A DNA stretch of 64,000 bases from NCBI GenBank assembly GCA_022824945.1, contig JAJDYX010000003.1, positions 124,001 through 188,000 on the forward strand. Direction: 5' to 3'. Positions 35,990 to 45,524 of this stretch are shown piece after piece. A model generated the notes under the pieces. That model saw only the letters and a program-made list of their open reading frames with translations, was not told the origin of the DNA and made no database searches. Origin of the DNA: Candidatus Latescibacterota bacterium (lineage in GTDB: Bacteria; Latescibacterota; UBA2968). The position numbers were made by a program, and so were the translations under genes. Within the stretch, counting starts at the first letter, position 1; every line of letters starts with the position of its first letter.

Positions 35990-38900
35990 TTATTCTGAGC
36001 GTTTGATACCCTGTTTTCTCATTTTTCCATACAATGTCGCAGGGTGCAGTCCCAGCAGTGCCGCTGCGCCATGAACGCCTTTTATCCGCCAGTTGGTCGC
36101 TTTGAGCACTTTCAGGATGTAGAGGCGTTCAAATTCAGCCAAAGGCACGATTTCGCGGTCTGTAAAATCAGGCGCGCTACTGCTTATGAAACCGATATCT
36201 TCAATTTCAATTTGAGAATCCTGACACACGATGACGGCGCGCTGTATCGTATGCGCCAATTCTCGCACATTCCCAGGCCAATGGTAGGCTTGCAGCACTT
36301 CTATAACCGCTACCGCCAAAGGTCCGATTTGCTTGCTCAGATGTGTCGCCATGCGGTGCTTGAAAAATTCGGCGAGGTCTGGTATATCCTCCTTGCGCTC
36401 GCGCAGGGGTGGCAAATACATCGGAAAAGCATTGAGGCGGTAATATAGATCCTCCCGGAAAGCACCTGTGCGGACCATCTCTTCAAGGTCGCGATTCGTC
36501 GCCGCCAGAATTCGCGCCTGTACCCACAGCGTCTCGCTACCTCCAACGCGCTCAAATGTACCCTCTTCCAGCAAGCGCAACATCCTGGCCTGCGTTTCCA
36601 GAGTCATATCGCCGATCTCATCTAAAAAGAGCGTGCCGTCCTTCGCCAGTTCCACCTTGCCCAGCCTGCGAGACACTGCGCTGGTAAACGCTCCTTTCTC
36701 GTGACCAAACAGTTCGCTATCGATCAGTGTTTCGGGCAATGCACCGCAGTTGACCTGCATAAAAGGGCCATCGCCATTGGGACTCAGCGCGTGTAGCGTC
36801 CGCGCTGCCAGTCCCTTGCCTACCCCTGTCTCGCCCTTAAACAGCACTGTCAGCTCAGTGGATGCTACCTTTTTAAGCTGAATTTGAAACGCGTGCAGGG
36901 CGGCACTATGGCCGATAAACTTCTGGTTTTCGTGGCTGTTGATGACGTCCGTCAATGCTTCGATACGCGGGTCCGGCTCAACCGAGAGTTGCACCTGCGC
37001 CACCTCCGAGTAATTGAGGTCGTGATCTATAGCCCGGACCTGAAAGGTGTAGCTGCCCGGTGGTAAGTTCCGGTAATGCGCCCGCATCTTTCGAGTCGCA
37101 GGTTGCCAGTCGGGATCATAGCCCTTCAGGCGATAGATATAGAGCATGTCGTGGGGATGGGTAGAAAAACTCAGGCCCTTATACTCGAATGTCACATTCT
37201 GGTCTGCCGTAGATGATACGACTTCTTCTACGTCCTCATAGACCTTATCGGCAATGACCTGTAGCAGGCGAACCGTGGGGGGTGTCTGTCGCGGGCGGTA
37301 GCGCACCAGGGTGTTTTGGATTGTACCGAACCAGAAATTCCCCTCGCGATCTTCAAGTATCTGCAAAACGGGTCCTATATGCGGTGACTTGATGGTTTGA
37401 AAAAGCTGACCATCGCAGTGAACCACACCCCTGTCTGTACCGAGCCAGAGGTGGCCTTGTGAATCCTCAAACAAGCAATGGATGCGGCTGCATAGCAAGC
37501 CATCTTCAGTCGTGATGGTCTGAAAAGTGCTACCATCAAAGCAACTGAGACCGCTCTGAGTAGCGATCCACAAGTTGCCATTGTGGTCTAAGAGCAAATC
37601 GTTGACCCTGTCGTCTATCAGCCCATCTTCAACCCCGTAAGATTTGAGCCCCTCTTTGGGATGCCAGCGCGCGAAGCCTTTGTCGATGGCAGAGAAATTT
37701 TGGTGAAGAAAATGAAAAAAGACCTCGCCATTGTGCCCGGCAATTATAGTGCCGATAGTGCTGATCATATCTCGTTTTTTATCGTCTTCTCGTTTTTTAT
37801 CCTCTGTAAAAATGGTTTGGAACTGCTCGCCCTGCTGGTAAACGATCTTTACTGGGCTGTCAAAAAGCTCTCGTTTTCCTATTGCTTTTTCCCGTTCCCA
37901 ACAGCCAAAAAGGAATTGTCCTTGAGAGTCCTGGGCGATTGCACAAACACTTTTTTCCCTCACGGCTGCAATTGTTTCTATTTTTTTAATCTTTTGCCCT
38001 TCGTAGTGGAACAAGCCATTGAGGCAGCCAAACCAAAGGCATCCATCGCTGTCCTCGTAGATATCGAGACAGTTGTTGATCACAAAATCAGACTCGGTAC
38101 TTACGAATTCCTGGTGCTCACTATCGAAACGCAAGACACATTCGGTTCGATAATCGAAAACAGGAGACATAACACCGATCCATATATCACCGCGACTGTC
38201 TTGCACCATCTGCGAGATATCACACGACTTTTTGGATAATTCTGCACTGAAGTCAAAAACACTGATACTGTGCGCATCGTAGAGCACGACGCCCTCCGGA
38301 GTGGCGAACCAGAACTGATGATCGCGATCCTGGAACACGGATATGACGCCGGAATGGGGCAGACCATCGGCAGACGTAAATCTGCTGAATCCATCACCGT
38401 CTTGATAGAGCACGTTTTTTCCGGTGCTGAACCACATCCGACCTTCACGGTCGCACTGAATTCTACGCAGTCGGCCCCCTAAATCTACCTGAACATACTG
38501 GAAAGAGCCATCGGCATAGCACCAGAGGCCGTCTCGATGTCCAAACCGACCGATCCACATCTTGCCAGTAAGGTCTCTACTCACAGAATACTGGGTCCTG
38601 CTTTTGCGAAATCCCTCTTTTTCTTCGTAGCGGTGGAAGGATTTACCGTTGAAACGGATGAGGTAGTCAAAGCCAAACCACAGGTGACCTTCCGGGTCCT
38701 CTGCAATGCCCAGACAAAGGTTTCTACCCTCAGGAGAAGGCGGCTGATCGTAGTCTTGCAGATAGAGCGGAATCATGTCGCGGTAAGCCGTGCCGTCGTA
38801 ATATCCCAGAGTCCTGGGACCGCCACACCATATACGCCCCTCATTGTCTTCATAGATGCACTGCACAGAACGGCCTGCGATTCCATTGTCCTCCAGATGG

Positions 38901-39184
38901 TGGAAATCTGATCCGTCGTACCAGCAGACGCCATTTAATGTACCGAACCACAATCGCTTCTGACTATCCTCTGAAACTAAATAAACACGGTCGTTAATAA
39001 GACCGTCCTGTCGTGTAAAATTCCAGAACGCTTCTCCATCAAAGCGACTAACACCATTGTCCCAGGTGGCGAACCAGAGATAACCTTCGCTGTCTTCGGC
39101 GATGTGTTGGATGCGTACGCTGGGCAGGCCATCGGGTATGGAATAAGTTTGCCAGGCGCCTGTGCGGTCGAGTGATTGGATCAT
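35990..39184 (-). CDS. Cytosolic beta-propeller sensor fused to a sigma-54 activator
   Basis: 1064 residues. Residues 1-630 hold repeated W-F-A/G-T and D-S-x-G-x-L-W-F blades of the Reg_prop type, about two 7-blade propellers. Residues 635-735 are a Y_Y_Y Ig-like domain ([10 protein letters not shown]). Residues 755-1000 are a sigma-54 AAA+ domain with Walker A G-E-T-G-V-G-K at 784-790, Walker B L-F-L-D-E-I-G-D and P-G-N-V-R-E-L. Residues 1015-1064 are a Fis-type HTH. The sigma-54 loop is G-A-F-T-S-A (831-836) instead of G-A-F-T-G-A. There is no signal peptide or membrane helix, so the propeller must sense inside the cell. ATG has AAGGA 7 bases upstream; starts 24 bp after glgB ends. Confidence 0.9.
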   Translation of the reverse strand: MIQSLDRTGAWQTYSIPDGLPSVRIQHIAEDSEGYLWFATWDNGVSRFDGEAFWNFTRQDGLINDRVYLVSEDSQKRLWFGTLNGVCWYDGSDFHHLEDNGIAGRSVQCIYEDNEGRIWCGGPRTLGYYDGTAYRDMIPLYLQDYDQPPSPEGRNLCLGIAEDPEGHLWFGFDYLIRFNGKSFHRYEEKEGFRKSRTQYSVSRDLTGKMWIGRFGHRDGLWCYADGSFQYVQVDLGGRLRRIQCDREGRMWFSTGKNVLYQDGDGFSRFTSADGLPHSGVISVFQDRDHQFWFATPEGVVLYDAHSISVFDFSAELSKKSCDISQMVQDSRGDIWIGVMSPVFDYRTECVLRFDSEHQEFVSTESDFVINNCLDIYEDSDGCLWFGCLNGLFHYEGQKIKKIETIAAVREKSVCAIAQDSQGQFLFGCWEREKAIGKRELFDSPVKIVYQQGEQFQTIFTEDKKREDDKKRDMISTIGTIIAGHNGEVFFHFLHQNFSAIDKGFARWHPKEGLKSYGVEDGLIDDRVNDLLLDHNGNLWIATQSGLSCFDGSTFQTITTEDGLLCSRIHCLFEDSQGHLWLGTDRGVVHCDGQLFQTIKSPHIGPVLQILEDREGNFWFGTIQNTLVRYRPRQTPPTVRLLQVIADKVYEDVEEVVSSTADQNVTFEYKGLSFSTHPHDMLYIYRLKGYDPDWQPATRKMRAHYRNLPPGSYTFQVRAIDHDLNYSEVAQVQLSVEPDPRIEALTDVINSHENQKFIGHSAALHAFQIQLKKVASTELTVLFKGETGVGKGLAARTLHALSPNGDGPFMQVNCGALPETLIDSELFGHEKGAFTSAVSRRLGKVELAKDGTLFLDEIGDMTLETQARMLRLLEEGTFERVGGSETLWVQARILAATNRDLEEMVRTGAFREDLYYRLNAFPMYLPPLRERKEDIPDLAEFFKHRMATHLSKQIGPLAVAVIEVLQAYHWPGNVRELAHTIQRAVIVCQDSQIEIEDIGFISSSAPDFTDREIVPLAEFERLYILKVLKATNWRIKGVHGAAALLGLHPATLYGKMRKQGIKRSE

Positions 39185-39208
39185 AGAAAATCCTTTTTTT
39201 AAGGGATT

Positions 39209-41089
39209 TTACCCGGGTTTGAACATAACAGCAGCGAGTGGGGGGAGGGTGATTTGCAGGGATTGTGGATGGCCGTGGCTTGCGATGGGTTCGGTGTGGA
39301 CGGTGCCGAGGTTGCCCATGTTGCTGCCGCCATAGCGTTTGGCGTCGCTGTTGATGAGTTCGCGGTAGGTGCCGGGGGTGGGTACGCCTATGCGGTAGTT
39401 TTCTCTTGGGACGGGGGTAAAGTTGCAGGCAAAGATCAAAGGGGCATCGTGTGATCGCGCGCGGCGCAGGAAGGATAGGACGCTGTTTGAGGCGTCGTGG
39501 AGCGAGATCCATTCAAAGCCTTCGGGATCAAAGTCTTGTTCGTAGAGTGCGGGTTCTCCCCGATAGAGCGTGTTGAGGTCTCTTACAAAGCGCTTCAGGC
39601 CCGCGTGGTCGGGTTCTGAGAGCAGGTGCCAGTGTATGCTTTCCTGTGAGTTCCATTCTTGCCATTGACCGAGTTCGCCGCCCATAAAGAGCAACTTTTT
39701 GCCGGGATGGGCGTATTGAAAAGCATAAAAGGCGCGCAGATTCGCAAATTTTTGCCAGCGGTCGCCGGGCATTTTGTCGATGAGGGCGCGTTTGCCGTGG
39801 ACGACTTCGTCGTGGGAAAGTACGAGGATGAAGTTTTCGTGAAAGGCATAGACGAGGCCAAAGGTGAGGTTGTCGTGGTGGTATTTGCGGTGGATCGGTT
39901 CTTTGGAGATGTAGGACAGGGTGTCGTTCATCCAGCCCATGTTCCATTTGAATCCAAAGCCGAGGCCGCCCAGATAAACGGGGCGAGAGACATCGGGCCA
40001 CGAGGTCGATTCTTCGGCGATCATCAAGGCGCCCGGAAATTTTTCGTGGATCAGGGTGTTGAGCTGGTGCATAAAGGCGATGGCGTCTAAATTTTCTCTG
40101 CCGCCATACTGGTTGGGGATCCATTCGCCTTCTTTGCGCGAATAGTCGAGGTAGAGCATGGATGCAACTGCATCGACACGCAAGCCGTCGATGTGATATT
40201 TTTCGATCCAGAAGAGGGCATTGGCGATCAGAAAGTTGCGTACTTCATTGCGTCCGTAATTGAAAATTAGAGTGCCCCAATCGGGGTGTGTTCCTTGCCG
40301 AGGGTCGGCGTGTTCGTACAGGGTTGAGCCGTCGAATTGCGCGAGTCCATGCGCGTCTGTTGGGAAGTGTGCGGGTACCCAATCGAGGATGACGCCTATG
40401 CCGTGGATGTGGCAATGGTTGACGAGATATTTGAAATCATCTGGTGTGCCAAACCGGCTGGTTGGCGCGTAATAGCCCGTGACCTGATATCCCCAGGATT
40501 CGTCTAAGGGATGTTCCATGACGGGGAGGAGTTCGATGTGGGTATAGCCCATTTCGAGGACGTATTCGACGAGTTCATGAGCGAGTTCGCGATAGGTGAG
40601 CGATCGGTTGTCTTCATCCGGGTTGCGCCGCCAGGATCCGAGGTGTACTTCGTATATGGCGATGGGTTCGGTGTAGGGATCTCTTTTCTGGCGGGTTTGC
40701 AGCCAGTCGGCATCGGACCACAGGGCGTCGTCGGGCTGGTACACGACAGAGGCTGTGCGCGGGCGGTGTTCCATGCAGAAGGCATAGGGGTCGCTTTTGG
40801 TGAAGATATCGCCGTTTTGGGTTTTGATTTCGTATTTGTAGAGGGTGCCGGGCGTCAGGTCGGGGATGAATAGTTCCCATACACCCGTGCTGCCTCTGTT
40901 TTGCATGGGGTGCTGGCATCCATTCCAGGCGTTGAAGTCGCCAACCACGCTTACGCGCCGGGCATTGGGTGCCCATACGGCAAAATGCACGCCTTTTTCT
41001 GTGGGGTGTGCACCGAGGCAGTCGTAGATGTGATGGTGATTGCCTTCGCTGTGCAGGTGCAGGTCAAAATCGCTTAGAATAGGGGGCAT
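39209..41089 (-). CDS. glgB: 1,4-alpha-glucan branching enzyme
   Basis: 626 residues, GH13 enzyme adding alpha-1,6 branches to glycogen. The N-terminal CBM48 domain (F-A-V-W-A-P-N-A and V-G-D-F-N-A-W-N-G) precedes the catalytic barrel. [10 protein letters not shown] has the nucleophile Asp, M-I-A-E-E-S the acid/base Glu, and [10 protein letters not shown] the stabilising Asp; W-G-Y-Q-V-T-G-Y-Y is typical of GlgB. The last 28 codons exist again as a decayed direct copy at 29236. No other glycogen gene is present. Stop is 24 bp before the activator gene. Confidence 0.95.
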   Translation of the reverse strand: MPPILSDFDLHLHSEGNHHHIYDCLGAHPTEKGVHFAVWAPNARRVSVVGDFNAWNGCQHPMQNRGSTGVWELFIPDLTPGTLYKYEIKTQNGDIFTKSDPYAFCMEHRPRTASVVYQPDDALWSDADWLQTRQKRDPYTEPIAIYEVHLGSWRRNPDEDNRSLTYRELAHELVEYVLEMGYTHIELLPVMEHPLDESWGYQVTGYYAPTSRFGTPDDFKYLVNHCHIHGIGVILDWVPAHFPTDAHGLAQFDGSTLYEHADPRQGTHPDWGTLIFNYGRNEVRNFLIANALFWIEKYHIDGLRVDAVASMLYLDYSRKEGEWIPNQYGGRENLDAIAFMHQLNTLIHEKFPGALMIAEESTSWPDVSRPVYLGGLGFGFKWNMGWMNDTLSYISKEPIHRKYHHDNLTFGLVYAFHENFILVLSHDEVVHGKRALIDKMPGDRWQKFANLRAFYAFQYAHPGKKLLFMGGELGQWQEWNSQESIHWHLLSEPDHAGLKRFVRDLNTLYRGEPALYEQDFDPEGFEWISLHDASNSVLSFLRRARSHDAPLIFACNFTPVPRENYRIGVPTPGTYRELINSDAKRYGGSNMGNLGTVHTEPIASHGHPQSLQITLPPLAAVMFKPG

Positions 41090-41104
41090 CTATCTCTCAG
41101 GGAT

Positions 41105-42088
41105 TTATTGGGCGCAGGAGAGTGGGGGGATGTCGATCATGGTGCGCAGCCCGGGCGCGGCAGATGCGACTATTGGGATGGCATTGGCGATGACCGCACA
41201 GGTGGCGAGGTCGCCGTTGATGCCGCCGGGTATGATGAGGTCGTAAGTGGGCGTGCCATTGATCTGGATGCGCTCCTGGGATTCGATTGAGTCGCCATTG
41301 TGTATGAGTTGTCCGACGGCGGCTTTGAAAATGAGGGTGAGGACTTCTATTCCGTTGTGGTATCCCCGTCCCGTTTGCAATACGCCTGCACAATGTCCCG
41401 GTTCTGCGAGAACGGGTTCTATAATATCTTCGGTGTGGTCGAGTTGCCATCCCAATCGCGCGGCGATCATGTGCATGGATTCGGTGAGGCCGACGTGGCG
41501 GATTTTTTGTTGGGCGACGAGGCTCTGGAATTCTTCAACTGTGAGGCCAGCACCTATTTTTTTCTGGAAGGGGAGACGGCGCGCGGAGGCGTCCTGGATG
41601 CGTTCTATGCGAATGGATTGCACGGTGTGGCATACGCCCGTGGCCGCTGTGGGCAAGAAGTCCATGAGAAAACCGGGGTTGATGCCGGTTCCGAGAACCG
41701 AGACTTCGCGTTCTTTTGCCCAGGTGTCGATGGTTGCGGATAATTCGGGTTGTGTTGTCCAGGGATAAGACAGTTCTTCACAGGTTGAGACGATGTTGAC
41801 GCCCTGGTCGATAATTGCTTTTAATGTGGGGGCTATGCGTTGGAGTTCTGATACGGTTGTCACCACGGCGAGGTCTGCGTCAGCCAAGCCCCTGTCGAGA
41901 TCATCGGTGATGGCTATGCCGAGGGGTTGGTCGCATTGGCTCACTTCGCCCAGGTCACGACCTGTTTTGGATGGGTCAATGTCAACGGCACTGACGATTT
42001 CAATGCCCGATCGTTTTACCAGATAAGGGGTGAGCATCTGGCCGAGTGGCCCAAGACCGATTTGTGCGATGCGTATTGGAGAGTGCAT
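41105..42088 (-). CDS. DapB-like/2,4-diaminopentanoate dehydrogenase-family protein
   Basis: 327 residues. Rossmann start I-A-Q-I-G-L-G-P-L-G-Q-M and a D-I-D at strand two indicate NAD(P) binding; G-T-G-I-N-P-G-F-L-M-D is characteristic of the 2,4-diaminopentanoate dehydrogenase group of dihydrodipicolinate reductase-like proteins. G-G-I-N-G-D-L-A-T lies near the end. The ATG at 42088 is used since an upstream extension is not protein-like. Substrate is unknown; an amino acid dehydrogenase role is inference. Only 15 bp separate its stop from the glgB start, so co-transcription with glgB is possible. Confidence 0.75.
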   Translation of the reverse strand: MHSPIRIAQIGLGPLGQMLTPYLVKRSGIEIVSAVDIDPSKTGRDLGEVSQCDQPLGIAITDDLDRGLADADLAVVTTVSELQRIAPTLKAIIDQGVNIVSTCEELSYPWTTQPELSATIDTWAKEREVSVLGTGINPGFLMDFLPTAATGVCHTVQSIRIERIQDASARRLPFQKKIGAGLTVEEFQSLVAQQKIRHVGLTESMHMIAARLGWQLDHTEDIIEPVLAEPGHCAGVLQTGRGYHNGIEVLTLIFKAAVGQLIHNGDSIESQERIQINGTPTYDLIIPGGINGDLATCAVIANAIPIVASAAPGLRTMIDIPPLSCAQ

Positions 42089-42255
42089 GATAGTTTCCAG
42101 TAAACAATGGATAGTGTGTGGAATGGGGATAAGATAAAGTGCAGAGTGCAAAGGGTAAAGTGTAAAGTAGCGGTGTACTCCGTATGTGTACTTGCGCCAA
42201 AAGGTATTTCGCGTTAATTTGAGTGTCTTTTAAACTTCTATATGATAGGTGGATT

Positions 42256-42819
42256 ATGAGTGATGAGTTGATTGATGCTTTTGTCGAAAAGTACGCGTCG
42301 CTGTCCGGTATCGCGCATGTGGCTGAGAATGCTGATGCAGTTGCGCCCATTGTGGTCAATGTGCTCAGGGAGGTGGGTTGTAAGCGGGCTGTGTTTGCCG
42401 AGTTGCCCGATGGGTTGGACGATGCTATTGAACGCGCGTGTGTGGATGCGGGAATTGATGTGCATATGCCCCCCTTTGACAGTTCCGAGTTGCCCCACGC
42501 AATTGATGCTGCCGAGGTGGGGGTGTCCTGGGCGGTTTTTGCCGTGGCAGAGTCGGGTAGTCTCGTCGAGTTTGCCCTGGACGATGCCGTGCGTCTCGTT
42601 TCGACATTGCCCCGGGTACATATCGGTATTTTTAAGGCGAGTACGTTGCTGGAGAATTTGAGAGATGCCGCCGCGCCGTTGCGCCAGTTTTATCTGGACC
42701 ATCCCGAAAATGCAACGGCAACTTTTATTTCTGGACCGAGCCGTACCGCAGATATTGAAATGCGGCTGACGCTGGGGGTACACGGTCCCGAAGTTGCACA
42801 CGCAATTGTTATTCGGTGA
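42256..42819 (+). CDS. LUD-domain protein (LutC/YkgG family)
   Basis: 187 residues. The family signature G-P-S-R-T-A-D-I-E occurs near residue 162, with W-A-V-F-A-V-A-E-S-G-S-L before it (LutC: typically A-E-T-G-T). LutC normally works with LutA and LutB in lactate oxidation, but neither is here, so this is a solitary LUD protein. The ATG at 42256 has AGGTGG 7 bases upstream. Likely co-transcribed with the aminotransferase 13 bp downstream. Confidence 0.85.
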   Translation: MSDELIDAFVEKYASLSGIAHVAENADAVAPIVVNVLREVGCKRAVFAELPDGLDDAIERACVDAGIDVHMPPFDSSELPHAIDAAEVGVSWAVFAVAESGSLVEFALDDAVRLVSTLPRVHIGIFKASTLLENLRDAAAPLRQFYLDHPENATATFISGPSRTADIEMRLTLGVHGPEVAHAIVIR

Positions 42820-42832
42820 GGCGTGAGGTGAG

Positions 42833-44029
42833 ATGATGAATACTGCAAATCGCATGTCGCTGTTGGGTACGGAGTCTGCTTTTGAGGTGTTGGTGAAGGC
42901 GCGTGCGCTGGAGGCTATGGGACACGATGTGGTACATCTGGAGATTGGTGAGCCAGATTTTGATACGCCCGCGCATATTGTCGAGGCGGGACAACGAGCA
43001 CTGTCAGATGGGTTTACGCATTACGGTCCTCCCGTGGGATTGCCCGAGTTGCGCGAGGCAATAGCCGAGGAGATTTCGACGACGCGGCAGATTGACGTGC
43101 ATCCCGATCAGGTGGTGGTGACGCCCGGTGCCAAGCCGATTATGTTTTATACCATTCTCGCATTGGCAGAGCATGGTGATGAGGTGATTTATCCGAATCC
43201 GGGTTTTCCGATTTACGAGTCGGTGATTCGCTTTGCGGGTGCCAAACCCGTGCCCGTGCCCCTGACGGAGGATCGCGGGTTTAGCCTAAATGCGGATCAC
43301 TTGCGCGATCTGGTGACGGAACGCACAAAGCTGATTATTCTAAATTCACCGCAAAATCCCACGGGCGGCGTGATTCCAGAAGGTGATTTGAGGGCGATTG
43401 CCGAGGTGGCGGTCGAGCACCGGATTCCCGTGTTGTCCGATGAGATTTATTCCCGGATGGTCTATGGCGATGCGTTTTGCAGCATTTCGGCGTGTGAGGG
43501 TATGGCCGATTTATTGATTATTCTCGATGGGTTTTCCAAGACGTATGCGATGACGGGCTGGCGTATTGGCTATGGTGTGATGCCGATGGATCTCGTGCCG
43601 CATTTTGACAGGCTGATGGTCAATAGCAATTCATGTACGGCTGCGTTTACGCAAATGGCGGCTGTAGCGGCGTTGAAGGGTCCGCAGGATGCAGTTGCGG
43701 ACATGATGGATGCGTTTCGCAAACGGCGTGCGATTATTGTAGAGGGTTTGAATGCGATTGAGGGGATTACATGCCCAATGCCCGAGGGGGCTTTTTACGC
43801 ATTTCCAAATATTATGGGATTGGACAAGTCGTCTGCGGAAGTCGCGGATGTGATTTTGAATGAGGGCCATGTAGCGTGTCTGGCGGGGTCGGATTTTGGA
43901 GAATACGGCGAGGGGTATTTGCGGTTTTCTTACGCGAATTCTGTGGAAAGTATCGAAAAGGCTTTGGCGCGTATCCGAATGTGTGCGGAAAAATTGGCAT
44001 CTGCTAAAGCCGGTCCAGGAGCGGTATGA
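42833..44029 (+). CDS. Class I/II PLP-dependent aminotransferase
   Basis: 398 residues, fold type I aminotransferase of the aspartate aminotransferase superfamily. N-S-P-Q-N-P-T-G-G, L-S-D-E-I-Y-S-R (PLP aspartate/tyrosine region), G-F-S-K-T-Y-A-M-T-G-W-R-I-G-Y (Schiff-base Lys) and L-R-F-S-Y-A-N-S (carboxylate Arg) are all present. Two adjacent ATG codons (42833, 42836) compete; GAGGTG precedes both. The 3' end overlaps the convergent HAD gene by 26 bp. Substrates likely neutral or dicarboxylic amino acids. Confidence 0.9.
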   Translation: MMNTANRMSLLGTESAFEVLVKARALEAMGHDVVHLEIGEPDFDTPAHIVEAGQRALSDGFTHYGPPVGLPELREAIAEEISTTRQIDVHPDQVVVTPGAKPIMFYTILALAEHGDEVIYPNPGFPIYESVIRFAGAKPVPVPLTEDRGFSLNADHLRDLVTERTKLIILNSPQNPTGGVIPEGDLRAIAEVAVEHRIPVLSDEIYSRMVYGDAFCSISACEGMADLLIILDGFSKTYAMTGWRIGYGVMPMDLVPHFDRLMVNSNSCTAAFTQMAAVAALKGPQDAVADMMDAFRKRRAIIVEGLNAIEGITCPMPEGAFYAFPNIMGLDKSSAEVADVILNEGHVACLAGSDFGEYGEGYLRFSYANSVESIEKALARIRMCAEKLASAKAGPGAV

Positions 44030-44573
44030 TCGCAGATAGTGACGCGACCTGGAGATCGTGCGCGGGGTCGGATGCGCCATCGGCGAAGTGAATACAGCGC
44101 ACACGGGCAGCAGCAGAGGCCATGAGATCGTAACGGCTATCGCCGATGCTTATGGCTTCGTTTGGGGAACTTCCGAGGGCCTGGAGTGTTTTGTGGATGA
44201 GATAGGGATTGGGCTTTATGGGGCCATCGTCGCGGCTGAAGGCGACATCAAAGGCGCGGTTGAGTCGGTTGATTACGCAGTGCATGGCGGCGCCATGGTT
44301 GTTGGTGACCAGGCCGAGTTTGTAGTTGCGCGCTCTTAGTGCGTCGATGAGTTCTGTTGCGCCAGCGCGAATGGCGGCGTTTTGTGCTGCCTCCCATTCG
44401 TTTTTGAGAAGGATGTCATTGGCCTGTTTGCGTTGTTTTGCGGGTAAGTTGTCGATGTGTTCGATGATGGTTTTTTCGGGCGGACAATTGATTTTTGATC
44501 GCAACTCCGGCCAGTTGATGTACGATTCCGTGAGTGTCCCGTCCATGTCGAAGATGATGGCTCGAATAGTCAT
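44004..44573 (-). CDS. HAD-superfamily phosphatase (subfamily IA-like)
   Basis: 189 residues. The nucleophile motif is F-D-M-D-G-T-L-T at residues 7-14, motif II L-V-T-N-N, motif III K-P-N-P and motif IV I-G-D-S-R-Y-D. The cap is small and helical, as in phosphoglycolate phosphatase-like enzymes. The ATG at 44573 has AGGAG 5 bases upstream; a longer frame overlaps the cupin gene. Encoded 7 bp after the cupin gene, and the 3' end overlaps the aminotransferase gene on the other strand. Substrate unknown. Confidence 0.88.
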   Translation of the reverse strand: MTIRAIIFDMDGTLTESYINWPELRSKINCPPEKTIIEHIDNLPAKQRKQANDILLKNEWEAAQNAAIRAGATELIDALRARNYKLGLVTNNHGAAMHCVINRLNRAFDVAFSRDDGPIKPNPYLIHKTLQALGSSPNEAISIGDSRYDLMASAAARVRCIHFADGASDPAHDLQVASLSAIIPLLDRL

Positions 44574-44580
44574 GGTTCTC

Positions 44581-44934
44581 CTATTCGAGAAATACGGTTT
44601 GACGGTCGCCCGATGAAAAAGAGATGATTGCGCGCAGCGGCTCATCGCCGTTGTTGATCGCGTGGTGGATTACGCCAGCGGGAACCCGAATGCTATCGCC
44701 CGGTTTGAGCTGATAGCTGTCGTCGCCGTATGTGTGTTCGCATGTTCCGGAGACGACGTAGAGGATTTCTTCACAATTGGGGTGGTAATGCGGTGGATTC
44801 TGCTGGCCGGGTTGAATGACGGCCATGCCAAAAGTCTGTTTGGCATCGGGATCAATGGCCTGGCCCATGAGCCAGTTGAGGGTGCCCCAGGGAAATTCTT
44901 CGGCTGTGGTTTCCGATAGTCTGGTAACAGGCAT
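44581..44934 (-). CDS. Small cupin-domain protein
   Basis: 117 residues, one cupin barrel. Motif 1 is H-Y-H-P-N-C-E-E-I-L-Y-V-V-S-G (two His, one Glu metal ligands) and motif 2 P-A-G-V-I-H-H-A-I-N. Such proteins bind a metal and act as oxygenases, isomerases or ligand-binding proteins; this one cannot be specified. It is first in a two-gene minus-strand unit with the HAD phosphatase, divergent from glnB. Confidence 0.85.
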   Translation of the reverse strand: MPVTRLSETTAEEFPWGTLNWLMGQAIDPDAKQTFGMAVIQPGQQNPPHYHPNCEEILYVVSGTCEHTYGDDSYQLKPGDSIRVPAGVIHHAINNGDEPLRAIISFSSGDRQTVFLE

Positions 44935-45015
44935 AGCGTTTCCTTTTTTGCGTATTGGTGATGGTTTTGAATGGGCACAGGATAGAGATTTTTTTCTTTG
45001 GTGTCAACAACGCAT

Positions 45016-45422
<407 letters not shown>

Positions 45423-45460
45423 TCCGCAGGCATGTCCCTGCGGGTGTAAGCAGGGATGAA

Positions 45461-45505
45461 CGCAGATAAACGCAGATGATTGTAGGGGCGAAAGATCTTT
45501 CGCCC
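45461..45505. repeat. Right inverted-repeat copy and a 20-bp palindrome after glnB
   Basis: 45461-45478 pairs with 45051-45068 (17 of 18). Directly after it, 45486-45505 is a perfect 20-bp palindrome with GGGCG/CGCCC ends around AGATCT. Both look like REP-type intergenic elements. Neither is followed by a T-run, so a terminator role is unlikely. Confidence 0.6.
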
Positions 45506-45524
45506 GTCGTATTGGATATCCATC

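Noticed and set aside
42120..42180. Short AAAGTG-like near-repeats in the 42.1-kb divergent gap
   Set aside because: The copies are short, imperfect and irregularly spaced; no operator or promoter consensus stands out.
45429..45450. Hairpin after glnB as a terminator
   Set aside because: The stem is GC-rich but is not followed by a run of T; glnB and glnE may be transcribed together.
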